The notes: generated by a model not told the origin, from the sequence alone. DNA of 64,000 nt from Pirellulales bacterium (GCA_020846145.1 JADLEL010000051.1:21578-85577), one strand, 5' to 3'; positions 49,367 through 58,797 are shown, numbered from the stretch's first letter. A program made the numbers and translations.

Positions 49367-52036
49367 ATGAAGAATTTACACCGGTTCGCCATCATTTCAT
49401 TGTTTGCAATTGCTTGTTTCCCGACCGCGAAAGGTCTGCGTGCCGAAACGGCCGATCCGCCGCGGGGCGAAAATGAGCAGAAAAAAACCATCGAGCCGGG
49501 CAATTACGACAAGCTGCGAGTCGGCGAGCAGGACGGCGGCCGGACGGTCGTAGCCACCAATCAAATCCTCTCGCCCCTGGGCGATCAAATTACCTTCACC
49601 AGCCGGCCCGCGGCCGTGGCGCTTAGCCCCGACCGGCGCTGGCTGGGCGTGCTCTGCCACAACAAGTTGCTCTCGATCGACCTGCAGACGAAGGAGGTCA
49701 AAAGCGGCGTTTCGATTACCGGCAGCTTCAACGGGATTGTTTTCAGCCGCGACGGCAAGAAACTTTTCGCCTCGAACCTCAAGGGAACGATCGACGTGCA
49801 TGCGGTCGGCGAGGATGGAAAACTGGAAACTCTGCCGCCGATCAAGCTTCCCAAAACGGCCGACGGCAAAGGGGGAAGCCCCGTTCCCGCCGGCTTGACG
49901 CTCGATCCGGCGCAAGATCGTCTCTGGGCGGTCCTCAATATGCGAAATAGCGTGGCCGAAATCGATCTGGCCGACGGCCGCGTGCTGCGCGAGATTCAGG
50001 TCGGCAACGCCCCCTACGGCGCGGTCTTCGCCGGCGGTAAGCTCTATGTGAGCAATTGGGCCGGGCGGCGGCCCAAGAAGGGCGAGATCACCGAGCCGTC
50101 GGGCTCTTCCGCCCCGCCCGTGAAAGTCGATCCCCGCACGCACGTTGCCGCCGAAGGTTCGCTTACGGTGGTCGATTTGGCGCAAGGGAAAGCGGTCAAG
50201 GAGATCGTCCTCGGCCCGCACACTTCGGGCCTGGCGGTCTCGCCCGACGGGCGATACGTTTGCGCGGCCAACGCAAATGCCGATACGGTGTCGGTCATCG
50301 ACGCCCGGCGCGGCGCCGTGGCGGAGACGATCTCCACGCGGCCCGCGCCCGACTTGCTTTTCGGCAGCGCCCCGAACGCCTTGGCGTTCAGCGACGACGG
50401 GAAGACGCTTTACGTCTCGAACGGCACGAACAACGCCGTGGCCGCGGTGGCGTTCGATCCGCCCCGCAGTCGGATGCTCGGCTGCTTGCCGACGGGTTGG
50501 TATCCGGCGGGATTGGCGGTCGATGCGAAACGGGGAATGCTCGCGGTGGCCAACGTCAAGGGAACCGGCAAGCAATCGAGCGAATCGACCCGCCAACACA
50601 AAATCAAGGGAAAGACCGTGTTTGGATACAACTCGCGGGACCATATCGGCTCGGTGTCGCTCATTCCGCTTCCCACGGCCGAAGACCTGCCGCAACACAC
50701 CGCGACGGTGCTGGCGAACAACCGGCTTTCCGTGGCGCGGCTGGCCGATTTGAAGCCCCGCAAAGACGCCCGCCCGCTGCCGGCGCCGGAGCGCATCGGC
50801 GAGCCTTCGCCCATCAAGCACGTGCTGTACATCATCAAGGAGAATCGGACGTACGATCAGGTGTTTGGCGACATGCCGCAGGGCGAGGGCGACCCGGAGT
50901 TGTGCATCTTCGGCCGGGAAATCACCCCCAACCACCACAAATTGGCCGAGGAGTTCGTGCTTCTGGACAACTTCTACTGCTCCGGCGTTTGCAGCGCGGA
51001 CGGGCATCAATGGACCGACGAGGCCTACGTAACCGACTATCTCGAAAAATCGTTCGGCGGCTGGCCGCGGAGTTATCCGTATTGGGGCGGCGATGCAATG
51101 GCCTATTCCGGCGGCGGATTCATCTGGGACAATGCCTTGGCGCGGCGCAAAACGCTGCGGATTTACGGCGAGTTCGTCACGGCGTCGATCCGCTGGAAAG
51201 ATTCCACCCGCAAGGGGCGGCCGTCGTTCCTCGATTGCTACCGGGATTATGTGGACGGGACCGAGAAAATCGAAATCCGCGCGACGGCGGCCATCAAAAC
51301 CCTGCAGCCTTACCTTTGCCCGACGGCGATCGGATTTCCGGGCACCGTTTCCGACCAGCACCGCGCCGAACAGTTTTTGAAAGAGTTGAAGGAGTTCGAG
51401 CGGAAAGGCGCGATGCCGAACCTGATGATTATGCTGCTGCCCAACGATCACACGTCGGGAACCAATCCGGGAATGCCCACGCCCGAAGCGATGGTCGCCG
51501 ATAACGACCTGGCGCTGGGGCGGATCGTCGAGGCTTTAAGCCGCAGCAAGTTCTGGCCGGAAACGTGCATCCTCGTCGTCGAGGACGATCCGCAGGCGGG
51601 ATTCGACCACATCGACGGGCATCGGACGGTCGGGCAGGTCATCAGCCCGTACAGCCGCCGCCGCGGGGTGGATAGCACGAACTACAATCAGATCAGCATG
51701 GTGCGGACCATCGAGCAGATATTGGGCCTGCCGCCGATGAACCAGTTCGACGCCGCGGCCACGCCGATGGCGAGTTGCTTCACCGACAAACCCGACCTTG
51801 CGCCTTTTGAAGCATTGAAAAACAACATCCCGCTCGATCGGATGAATCCGCAAGTTTCCGACATCAAAGACCCGCGCCAGCGCCGCTGGGCCGAAGTCTC
51901 CTTGACCCTGCCGCTGGACGACATCGACCAGGCCGACGAGGACACGCTCAACCGCATCCTCTGGCACTCCCAGCGCGGACGCGACGACACCTATCCCGCC
52001 TGGGCGGTGAATGCGGAGGAGGAAGACGAAGAGTAA
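49367..52036 (+). CDS. Secreted YVTN beta-propeller / phosphoesterase fusion
   Basis: This 889-aa protein has a signal peptide (FAIISLFAIACFPTAKGLRA). Residues about 60-450 form a seven-bladed-type propeller with repeated SPDxR/DG units: VALSPDRRWLGVLCHNKLLS, FSRDGKKLFASNLKGTIDVH, SGLAVSPDGRYVCAANANAD, ALAFSDDGKTLYVSNGTNNA. The C-terminal half is a phosphoesterase/phospholipase-C-like domain starting VLYIIKENRTYDQVFGDMPQ, with DNFYCSGVCSADGHQWTDEA, PNDHTSGTNPGMPTPEAMVA and VVEDDPQAGFDHIDGHRT, which carry the metal-binding Asn, Asp and His residues. The substrate is unknown. Fusions of this order are common in planctomycetes and acidobacteria. Confidence 0.9.
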   Translation: MKNLHRFAIISLFAIACFPTAKGLRAETADPPRGENEQKKTIEPGNYDKLRVGEQDGGRTVVATNQILSPLGDQITFTSRPAAVALSPDRRWLGVLCHNKLLSIDLQTKEVKSGVSITGSFNGIVFSRDGKKLFASNLKGTIDVHAVGEDGKLETLPPIKLPKTADGKGGSPVPAGLTLDPAQDRLWAVLNMRNSVAEIDLADGRVLREIQVGNAPYGAVFAGGKLYVSNWAGRRPKKGEITEPSGSSAPPVKVDPRTHVAAEGSLTVVDLAQGKAVKEIVLGPHTSGLAVSPDGRYVCAANANADTVSVIDARRGAVAETISTRPAPDLLFGSAPNALAFSDDGKTLYVSNGTNNAVAAVAFDPPRSRMLGCLPTGWYPAGLAVDAKRGMLAVANVKGTGKQSSESTRQHKIKGKTVFGYNSRDHIGSVSLIPLPTAEDLPQHTATVLANNRLSVARLADLKPRKDARPLPAPERIGEPSPIKHVLYIIKENRTYDQVFGDMPQGEGDPELCIFGREITPNHHKLAEEFVLLDNFYCSGVCSADGHQWTDEAYVTDYLEKSFGGWPRSYPYWGGDAMAYSGGGFIWDNALARRKTLRIYGEFVTASIRWKDSTRKGRPSFLDCYRDYVDGTEKIEIRATAAIKTLQPYLCPTAIGFPGTVSDQHRAEQFLKELKEFERKGAMPNLMIMLLPNDHTSGTNPGMPTPEAMVADNDLALGRIVEALSRSKFWPETCILVVEDDPQAGFDHIDGHRTVGQVISPYSRRRGVDSTNYNQISMVRTIEQILGLPPMNQFDAAATPMASCFTDKPDLAPFEALKNNIPLDRMNPQVSDIKDPRQRRWAEVSLTLPLDDIDQADEDTLNRILWHSQRGRDDTYPAWAVNAEEEDEE

Positions 52037-52406
52037 TCTCCCCTTCCGCGAATAACAATAGTGAGCCGGGCCGTCCACGGCCCCGCGATCCCGCTTTCGC
52101 CCTTCCGAAAATGGGGACTGGCTTCGTCGTTTCATGCGGGGAATCGGGCGCAGGCGCCTAGCAGCCCGTTGAAAAAAGTCGTCTAACGGAGATTGTTGGG
52201 GTGGCGGTTGTTCTGCCACCCCAGGAATCGCGGCACAAATCGGGGGTGGCAGTACAACTGCCACCCCAACACGCGACATTTTCAACAGGCTGTTAGGTGG
52301 CGGCGTTCCCTTCTTCGGCGTTTCGGGGGCCGATGCAAAAACCATCGGGGCGGCAAAAAGCCTGCCGCCCCGAGTGGGGATACGCAGCGAATGCTTATGC
52401 GATCGA
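52037..52406. other. Convergent intergenic region with MITE-like element
   Basis: These 370 bases lie between two convergent genes. They hold a fragment of the GGGGACTGG-type REP (about 52109-52130), the MITE-like element at 52162-52292 and a GGCGGCAAAAAGCCTGCCGCC-type hairpin near 52350-52371. There is no gene. Confidence 0.65.
52162..52292. mobile_element. MITE-like element with nested hairpins
   Basis: The ends CAGCCCGTTGAAAA and TTTTCAACAGGCTG are near-perfect terminal inverted repeats, extending inward to GTCG/CGAC. Inside are two hairpins, TGGGGTGGCGGTTGTTCTGCCACCCCA (52197-52223) and GGGGTGGCAGTACAACTGCCACCCC (52243-52267). The flanks are CTAG and TTAG, both fitting the YTAR target of IS5-group elements as I recall, though they differ at one base. 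There is no coding capacity. Confidence 0.75.
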
Positions 52407-54110
52407 TCAGTTTTGTCCGCCGGGCATGCCGCCCAGTCCGCCCAACATTTGGGAAGCGCTGCCCAGCAATTTCAAAAAGCCCTCTTCCAATTCGAGGTGC
52501 ATCCGCACCCCGTTGGCGATGCTTTGGCCGACGATCACGACGTGATCCTTGCCGCCGGCCTGCTCGAGCATCGAGGCGAGCATTTGGGCCTGCATCTTGA
52601 CCTCTTCGTCGGGCGCGACGGCGGCGACGAATTTCGCGACTTGCAGTGCGGAGAGCGACATTTGGAACGGCGGCACGTCCTTGCCCGCCTCGGCCCGCGC
52701 TTTGTCGATCACTTGCTTGAGGACTTTCGCGGCGTCGCGGCCGGCGGCCACGAACGCCTGCTTGTCGCTCACGCCCAGCACCACGTCGAGCGTGTCGCCC
52801 ACGAAGGGCTTCAGCGCTTCGTCGGGCGTGGGCATCGAAAAATTGTGGAACCGCACGTCCTTGTAGGTTTCGGCGTTGAACTTCACCGCGTCGGCCAGGG
52901 CAGGCTCTTCCTCCTTGGCGGCGTCGAATAATTTCTTGACCAAATTCTCGATCGGCTTGCCGTCGGCCACCGCGGCGCCGGCGACCAGCGTTACGCCCGA
53001 AGGATCGAGGAGCAGCGCGAGGCCCGCGTCGGACTTTTTCGTTTCGAGATTCTTCCCGGCGATGGCCAGCGCGTCGGCCAGCAGTTCCTTGACGAGCTTC
53101 ATCTGCGCTTCGGTGAGTTCCTGTTTGGCCACTTCCCGCGCCAGTGCGTCGTGCAGGGTTTTGAAGGTGTCCTTGGCGTCGGCGATGTCCTTATCGGTCA
53201 TCGCGCCGACCGAATTGGCGACCAGCGCCGCGCCGGGCAGATCGAAACCGGCCAGATCGGTCTTGCCGGGCTGCGCCTTGGCCAACTCGCCGGCCAGCGG
53301 CGTGCCTTCCCGGGCGACGATCTCGAAATCGAGCGCGACCTTGTTGGTTTTGCGGTCGATATTCAAGCCGAGGAGGAGTTGCTCCGTCTCCTTGACGAAC
53401 ATCGTCATTTGCTCGATCGTGCGCTTGGACATTTTTTCGCGGAGCGCGAATTGCTCGTCGGTTTCCTCTTCCGTGCGCTGCAAGCTCATCTGCAATCCCA
53501 TGGCGAGCAAGCCCAGGCCCTGCTCGCGGAGCGCTTCGGGGACGTTCTTCACGGTTACCTGCACCGCCACGAGGTATTTTTTCGGCAGATCGCCGAGCAG
53601 CTTTTCCGGTTCGGCGGGAACCAGTTCGAGGGCCGACTTGTCCTTCACGATGGCGGCGACTTTGCCGCGCTGGGCGATGTACATCGTTTCGCCGTTTGGC
53701 GCGGCGACCTCATACACTCCGTCGTTCTCGGTAATTTCGCCGCCGGCGGGCGAGTTCTTCAGCGTTTCCATGAACTGCTTGAGATCGGTTACGGGCACGA
53801 AGCCGAAACCCGAGGGCGTTCCTCCGTCGCCGAACTGCACGACCGCGCCCCAGGGCGCGCTTTTATCCAAACCGGCCAGACCTTTGCCTTGCGTCTGCAT
53901 GGCGAGCAATCTTTCGAGGCCCTGCGCCAACTCCGGATTACCGCCCAACTTGCCGATCGCCTCGATGTTCGCCCGGACTTCTTCGTAGCCGGCGAACGAG
54001 ACGGTTATGACGGGTTTGATGTCCTCCGCGGCGGCAAGACGGGGCAAAACCGCGGCGGATGCGACCAACAGCAACGCGGCCATCGGCAGAAAACGAGCGA
54101 ACTTTTTCAC
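52407..54110 (-). CDS. Secreted protein of unknown function, planctomycete type
   Basis: This 567-aa protein has a signal peptide (FLPMAALLLVASAAVLPRLA). The body consists of repeated alpha/beta segments such as PVITVSFAGYEEVRANIEAI, GAVVQFGDGGTPSGFGFVPV, TMYIAQRGKVAAIVKDKSAL and DTLDVVLGVSDKQAFVAAGR. It is Lys/Glu-rich and mostly soluble, and the C-terminus is Gly/Met-rich (LLGSASQMLGGLGGMPGG). The look is that of DUF3352-like planctomycete exported proteins, but I am not sure of the family, and I see no catalytic motif. It converges on the phosphoesterase gene across the MITE-like element. Confidence 0.7.
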   Translation of the reverse strand: MKKFARFLPMAALLLVASAAVLPRLAAAEDIKPVITVSFAGYEEVRANIEAIGKLGGNPELAQGLERLLAMQTQGKGLAGLDKSAPWGAVVQFGDGGTPSGFGFVPVTDLKQFMETLKNSPAGGEITENDGVYEVAAPNGETMYIAQRGKVAAIVKDKSALELVPAEPEKLLGDLPKKYLVAVQVTVKNVPEALREQGLGLLAMGLQMSLQRTEEETDEQFALREKMSKRTIEQMTMFVKETEQLLLGLNIDRKTNKVALDFEIVAREGTPLAGELAKAQPGKTDLAGFDLPGAALVANSVGAMTDKDIADAKDTFKTLHDALAREVAKQELTEAQMKLVKELLADALAIAGKNLETKKSDAGLALLLDPSGVTLVAGAAVADGKPIENLVKKLFDAAKEEEPALADAVKFNAETYKDVRFHNFSMPTPDEALKPFVGDTLDVVLGVSDKQAFVAAGRDAAKVLKQVIDKARAEAGKDVPPFQMSLSALQVAKFVAAVAPDEEVKMQAQMLASMLEQAGGKDHVVIVGQSIANGVRMHLELEEGFLKLLGSASQMLGGLGGMPGGQN

Positions 54111-54348
54111 GGTACATTCTCCTTGGGGAGGGTAATAGGAAATAGAACTCTTTCGAATTCAAACGATAGAATAGTTTAGGGGGAAATAAGTATTGCGACC
54201 AGTGGGGAAGGGACGGATTTTATTCGCTCTGAAAATTACTCGCGGTCCGGACCTTCCCCGATCCCGCCTAAGCCGCTCCCGCTCGGCAAGCCAATTCCAG
54301 GCTCTCGATTTTCAAATTCGATGGGAATGCCTTCTTCCTCGAGCCCGT

Positions 54349-54463
54349 TAACCGGGATTATTCAAAAACATCGTAGAAGCGGCATCCTGCCGCATTTTTA
54401 GGCAAAAGCGGCAAGATGCCGCTTCTACAAATCGCTTTTATGAATAATGCGGATTTAGGTTAA
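54349..54463. mobile_element. MITE-like element enclosing a GTAG REP pair
   Basis: The core is GTAGAAGCGGCATCCTGCCGC (54373-54393) and its inverted copy (54408-54428) with one mismatch in 21. Further out, ATTATTCA (54357-54364) pairs with TGAATAAT (54441-54448), and TTAACC at about 54349 with GGTTAA at about 54458. The nested layout suggests a small mobile unit built around a REP pair. Confidence 0.65.
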
Positions 54464-54632
54464 TACGGTAGCCGAGAGGGGGAGTGCTATTTAATTCCGG
54501 GAATCGAGTGAAAACTTCATCGGAAGCGGCGATTACCCCCCCTTCGACGTGAAAAGTCAACGTGATTGATGCAATCGGCCGTTTTTCTCACGATCCACCC
54601 CTCTGTAATAGGGTATTTTTCCCTGCGCTGCG

Positions 54633-54662
54633 TTGCCAAGGGAACTTTTAGCCGTTTATAAT
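54633..54662 (+). promoter_or_regulatory. Sigma-70-type promoter
   Basis: TTGCCA (54633-54638) and a perfect TATAAT (54657-54662) are separated by 18 bases. The start near 54669 leaves a leader of about 80 bases to the ATG at 54749. Confidence 0.7.
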
Positions 54663-54748
54663 AGCGGATTGTTAAAATTGCAGTTCAATCGGATCGATTC
54701 TCCACGGTCGGAGGCATTCCAAGTCGTTCCCTACCGGAGAATAATGCT

Positions 54749-55585
54749 TTGCGAATCGCGATTTCGTCCATCGGGTTGGCGGTTTGGGTAACGGCGCTCT
54801 TGTCGTATCCCGCCGCGGCCCAGCAAGTTTCCGCGTTGTCGGCCGAATTGCATCCCTGGGGGAAATTCGAGCCGGGCGCATGGAAACGGATTCTCGTAAC
54901 CACCGAAACTTTCAACGAGCACGGGACGATCGCCTCGACCAACGCTACCCTCAGCACGACCGCGCTAACCGACATCGGGAACGATTCGCTGACGCTGGAA
55001 ACGCAAGCCTGCGTCGAAATGGCCGGCAAACGCTTCGAATCGGAGCCGCAAACGGTCCAGCAGGGCTTCCACGGCGAGGTGCGCGCGCCGAATCTGAAAA
55101 TCAAGGATTCGTCCGCCGGCGAGGTGGAGATCGACGGCCGAAAAATCCCCTGCCGCGCGCTCAAGCTCGAATCGGCCAATAGCGCGGGCAAGTCGTTCAC
55201 GACGATCTACTACTCCGATTCCGTCGCCCCGCACATCCTCAAGCGCATCGGCAAAACCACCGACCTGGAAGGCAAAACCGTGCTCTCCGAGACTACGGCC
55301 GAACTGCTCACCCTGGAGATGCCGTACAAAATCGACGGCGAGACGCGGTCGGCCGCGCATCTGAAAACGGTGCAGAAAACGCCCAAGGGCACCGTCGTTA
55401 CGCTGGCGGTGCTGTGCCCCGGCATCCCCGGCGGCATCGTCGCCCATAGCTCGAAGGAGCTTGACGCGAACGGACGCCTCGTGCGGCACGGCATTCTGGA
55501 ACTCGTCGATTACGGCTTGACGCCGGAAAACGACCGCGCCGGCGTCTTCGGCCGAGATCGCGCCAAACGCCACCGAACGCGGTAA
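54749..55585 (+). CDS. Secreted protein of unknown function
   Basis: This 278-aa protein has a signal peptide (SSIGLAVWVTALLSYPAAAQ). The mature part is beta-rich and repeats a pattern of Thr/Ser strands: WKRILVTTETFNEHGTIAST, FESEPQTVQQGFHGEVRAPN, FTTIYYSDSVAPHILKRIGK and KTPKGTVVTLAVLCPGIPGG. The pattern hints at a lipoprotein-carrier-like or outer-envelope beta protein, as in planctomycete exported proteins that read out a substrate property, but I do not recognise a family. A good promoter lies 90 bases upstream, and the GH2 gene follows 390 bases downstream on the same strand. Confidence 0.65.
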   Translation: MRIAISSIGLAVWVTALLSYPAAAQQVSALSAELHPWGKFEPGAWKRILVTTETFNEHGTIASTNATLSTTALTDIGNDSLTLETQACVEMAGKRFESEPQTVQQGFHGEVRAPNLKIKDSSAGEVEIDGRKIPCRALKLESANSAGKSFTTIYYSDSVAPHILKRIGKTTDLEGKTVLSETTAELLTLEMPYKIDGETRSAAHLKTVQKTPKGTVVTLAVLCPGIPGGIVAHSSKELDANGRLVRHGILELVDYGLTPENDRAGVFGRDRAKRHRTR

Positions 55586-55975
55586 CCAACCGGCTCGCAT
55601 CGACCGTGAAACCGCACGGAAGGCGCGGGCTTTTCGTCGATCGCCACGCGGCGGCCGTTTTGGTCGATCGACGGTCGGGCGGCTTCGACGCCCCGTTCGT
55701 TGTTGGAACCGCGGCTTCTGCTACAGAAAACAGAGGAACGCGGCGTTTATCCGCCCGGCAAATCATACGCCGCGGAAATATCGCCTGCACGCGCATCATT
55801 GCGATTCTCGTCTTGCGTAAAGAATCGACCATTATTTTGCGGAAGTTGGACATGGTGCGCATGTTTCTCGCCGTTATTCCGATATAATAGGGCAGATCGT
55901 ACATCCTTCGGTTTTCCGACAATATCCAACGTCCGCCCCGTTTGCCGCCGGTATGCTTCCCCGGAGGGCCAAAAC
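55586..55975. other. Intergenic region before the GH2 gene
   Basis: These 390 bases contain a TATAAT box at 55883-55888 and, near the end, the GGAGG of the GH2 ribosome-binding site. A 93-codon ORF (55606-55887) has Arg-rich low-quality coding and is probably not a gene. No repeat was seen. Confidence 0.5.
55883..55888 (+). promoter_or_regulatory. Candidate -10 box of the GH2 gene
   Basis: A perfect TATAAT about 90 bases upstream of the chosen ATG; no clear -35 hexamer at 16-18 bases. Confidence 0.35.
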
Positions 55976-58498
55976 ATGTCTTGCTCCGCGACAACTCTTT
56001 CGAAATCCTCGTGGCCCTTTCGCTCCCTGAATCCGTCTTGGCAGTTGACGGTCCGCGCTTCCTGCTTTGCGATACTAGGGATCGCGGCAACTGCCGCGCC
56101 GGCCGGAGATAGGACGCCCACCAACCCCGCGGAGGTCCGCGAGCGAGTCGCGGAATTGCGACGCCGGTTCGCGCCGTTCCTGCAAAGTCTGCCGCCGAAA
56201 GCGGACCTTCGCAACCGGCGGATTCTCCGCGGCGACGATTGGCAGACGCGCTTCGAGATCGAGCGCACGTCGGACAAACCAGGCAAAACCATGGCCTCGC
56301 GGCCCGTCGCGCCGGACTGGGCAAAGGCGGATTTGGACCTTTCGGAATGGAAACCGACCACCGTCCCCGAATGGCGTTACGACGCGCTGGCGACCAAGCA
56401 ACCCGCCTCCTGCATTCTCTGGTATCGAAAGACGTTCAAGGCCGCACGCGCGCCGGAGGGCAAGCGCGTGTTTCTCTGCTTCGACGGCGTGGACTGGGAG
56501 GCCGAAGTGTGGTTGAACGGCAAGAAACTCGGCGGTCACGCCGTTTATTTCGAACCGTTCCGCTTCGACGTAACGAACGTTATTGCCGAGAACAACACGC
56601 TGGCCGTGCGGGTGATCGACGGCCCGCAATTCGGCGAACCGGCCGCTTACTGGGCGCCCTTCCCGCTCCCCCCGGCAGACGATCGGCGTTACCTTTCCGA
56701 CCGTGCCAAGTCCTTAACGGGTCTGAAAGGCAACGATGTGCTTTGCGGCAGCGGTTACGGCATCCATCGCGATGTTTACTTGGAGACGACTGCCCCCGCG
56801 ATGATCGCGGAGCTTCAGGCACGCGGCTATCCCGCAAAAAAAGAGGCCGTGGTTCACGTCGAAACCGATGTTGTCGGCAACCGCCCCGCGTCGCTTAGAG
56901 TGGACCTGTTCCCGGAGAATTTCGAGGGCGCATTTTTTAGCCGGACCGAGTCGTTCGCCCCCCAAAAAAGCGGCCATCGGCAAACGGTGACGGTGCCGAT
57001 GCCCGACGCGCGTTCCTGGTCGCCCGATACGCCCTACCTCTACCGTTGCCGAGTCAGCCTGTTGGACGGCGCGGGTGGGACTCTTGACGTGCGAGACGCC
57101 CTGTTCGGACATCGCGCCGTGGAACTGGTCAGCGAGCTTCATCCCCGCGAAGGACAACAAGCCGGCACACTGCTCTTAAACGGCCGGCCCCTGTTTATAC
57201 GCGGCACGAACATCCAAGGATTTAACGCCCTCTGGTTTTGGGGCGAACGCGAGAAATTGCTCGACGTTCTGCTGATGCTCAAGGCCGCCCATTTCAATGC
57301 GGTTCGATCGTGCCAGCACGTGACTTTTCCCGAGGTGCGGGAAATGCAGGACCGGTTGGGCATCATGTCGGAGCAGGACGTCGGCGGTCGATATCCCCTC
57401 CGCGGCGAACAAGTTCGCAACGGGCTGTTGGCGGCTTCCGCGGCGATCGCGCGACACTGCTACAACAATCCCGGCGTGATTCTGCTTTCCTTCAGCAACG
57501 AGACGCACTTCGATCCGTCCGAGATGCTGCGCGCGGCGCGGGGCGTCGATCCGGAGCGGATCTTCAAACCCATCAGCGGCAACATGCCTAAAGTCGCCAG
57601 GTCTCAGGCTCGAAACGGACGAGAGGGTTATGAACTTTCCGACGAACTCTGGGCCGCCGCGATCGACGACTTCCACACCTATCGGGGCTGGTATTTCAAG
57701 GGCGACTGGTCCGCCGCGATCTGTCCGCTCCTGCCGCCCGACCGCCGGTCCACCATCGGCGAATACGGCGCGGAGGCCCTCGACGGCTACGAAACCATGA
57801 AACGATACCCGAAGGATTGGGGACCGTTGCCGGCCAAGGAAGCCGACGCGCTTTTCGGCCACGTTCAGCTCGAGAAGGCCGATGTCCGGCAACTCGTGGG
57901 ATTTCGGGGCCGCAAACCGTCCAATCTGGGCGAATACATTGAAGCGAGCCAGAACTATCAGTACGACTTGCTCATCGAATTGACCAGGGCCTGGCGACTC
58001 TCGCCGCAACGCATTGCCGGCTATTTCCAGTTCCATTTCATCGACGTGCTGCCGGCCAACTGGCCCAAGTCGATCGTAAGCCACGATCTCGCGCCCAAGC
58101 GCGGTTACTTCGCCATGGCCCAGGTCAATCAACCGCTTGTGCCCCTGCCGCGACCGACCAAAGACGGACGCGCCATGGAGTTGTGGGTGGCCAACGACCT
58201 GCCGAAAACTCATCCGGGCTGTCGCATCTTCTGGAGAGTCGCCGAGAAGGGCAAGACGCTGGCGGAATCGACGCAGCGCGTGGACGTGCCTGCTTCCGGC
58301 GCGGTTCTCGCGGGAACCGTGGCGTTAAACGGCGTACCCGATGACGTCGAGGTCGTAGATATCCGCCTGAAGCTGGAAGACGCCCAGGGGGCATTGCTCG
58401 GCCACTACGCCCAAGAAATGTATATCGGGGCCTGGCGACATCCGAAGGCGTCGTTTGAGAAAAGCTCTTCGGTAAAAGCGGAAGTGAGAGGAAATTAG
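55976..58498 (+). CDS. Secreted GH2-family glycoside hydrolase
   Basis: The start at 55976 is preceded by CCGGAGGGCCAAAAC and gives a signal region (LTVRASCFAILGIAATAAPA), with 840 aa in all. An N-terminal sugar-binding jelly roll (WYRKTFKAARAPEGKRVFLC; WEAEVWLNGKKLGGHAVYFE), an immunoglobulin-like domain and a TIM barrel follow the GH2 order. In the barrel, ILLSFSNETHFDPSEML carries the Asn-Glu acid/base pair and STIGEYGAEALDGYE the probable nucleophile Glu. RGTNIQGFNALWFWGEREKL is the typical barrel entry. It could be a beta-galactosidase, beta-glucuronidase or mannosidase; the substrate is not determined. The extended ORF-track start reads through the promoter region. Confidence 0.88.
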   Translation: MSCSATTLSKSSWPFRSLNPSWQLTVRASCFAILGIAATAAPAGDRTPTNPAEVRERVAELRRRFAPFLQSLPPKADLRNRRILRGDDWQTRFEIERTSDKPGKTMASRPVAPDWAKADLDLSEWKPTTVPEWRYDALATKQPASCILWYRKTFKAARAPEGKRVFLCFDGVDWEAEVWLNGKKLGGHAVYFEPFRFDVTNVIAENNTLAVRVIDGPQFGEPAAYWAPFPLPPADDRRYLSDRAKSLTGLKGNDVLCGSGYGIHRDVYLETTAPAMIAELQARGYPAKKEAVVHVETDVVGNRPASLRVDLFPENFEGAFFSRTESFAPQKSGHRQTVTVPMPDARSWSPDTPYLYRCRVSLLDGAGGTLDVRDALFGHRAVELVSELHPREGQQAGTLLLNGRPLFIRGTNIQGFNALWFWGEREKLLDVLLMLKAAHFNAVRSCQHVTFPEVREMQDRLGIMSEQDVGGRYPLRGEQVRNGLLAASAAIARHCYNNPGVILLSFSNETHFDPSEMLRAARGVDPERIFKPISGNMPKVARSQARNGREGYELSDELWAAAIDDFHTYRGWYFKGDWSAAICPLLPPDRRSTIGEYGAEALDGYETMKRYPKDWGPLPAKEADALFGHVQLEKADVRQLVGFRGRKPSNLGEYIEASQNYQYDLLIELTRAWRLSPQRIAGYFQFHFIDVLPANWPKSIVSHDLAPKRGYFAMAQVNQPLVPLPRPTKDGRAMELWVANDLPKTHPGCRIFWRVAEKGKTLAESTQRVDVPASGAVLAGTVALNGVPDDVEVVDIRLKLEDAQGALLGHYAQEMYIGAWRHPKASFEKSSSVKAEVRGN

Positions 58499-58617
58499 CG
58501 AGAAGGGACCGGGTGGATTGGGGCGGGCAGCCGCTCCAGGCCACCCGGTCCGGATTTGCAAAAAGCTTAACGGCGCAGGGCGCCACTTCCGGCTTGCTCC
58601 GCAATGCGAGAAACGCA

Positions 58618-58797
58618 GCGGGCGTTTCCGGCTTCGACGTGCTCCGCGGACACGCCGTCAAGAAATCGCCGTTCTCGCGCATCGTGGAACCGTCCGATCT
58701 CGGCAAAAACGCCCTTTACCTCTTAAGCGACCTCTCCTCCGGCGTCATCGGCGAAACCAGCCACGTCGATTGCGGGTACGGCATCATCGGGCTGTAG
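58618..58797 (+). pseudogene. fabI: C-terminal fragment of enoyl-ACP reductase (FabI)
   Basis: The frame ending at 58797 reads SGFDVLRGHAVKKSPFSRI and then DLGKNALYLLSDLSSGVIGE..HVDCGYGIIGL. This is the end of FabI-type enoyl-[acyl-carrier-protein] reductases. The N-terminal 190 or so residues, including the NAD-binding fold and the catalytic Tyr/Lys, are absent; upstream codons in the same ORF do not continue the homology. It is therefore a remnant, perhaps from a duplication of a full fabI elsewhere. The 3' 75 bases overlap the antisense end of the next gene. Confidence 0.75.

Larger units (their letters stand above)
54111..54748. other. Intergenic region with repeat element and promoter
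   Basis: These 638 bases separate two divergent genes. They contain the nested inverted-repeat element at 54349-54463 and a good promoter at 54633-54662 for the downstream gene. The remainder has no recognisable gene. Confidence 0.65.

Noticed and set aside
49397-51451. 684-aa minus-strand ORF opposite the phosphoesterase gene
   Set aside because: Antisense shadow of a GC-rich gene.
55606-55887. 93-aa ORF before the GH2 gene
   Set aside because: Arg-rich, no ribosome-binding site, no motif, and it overlaps the likely promoter of the GH2 gene.
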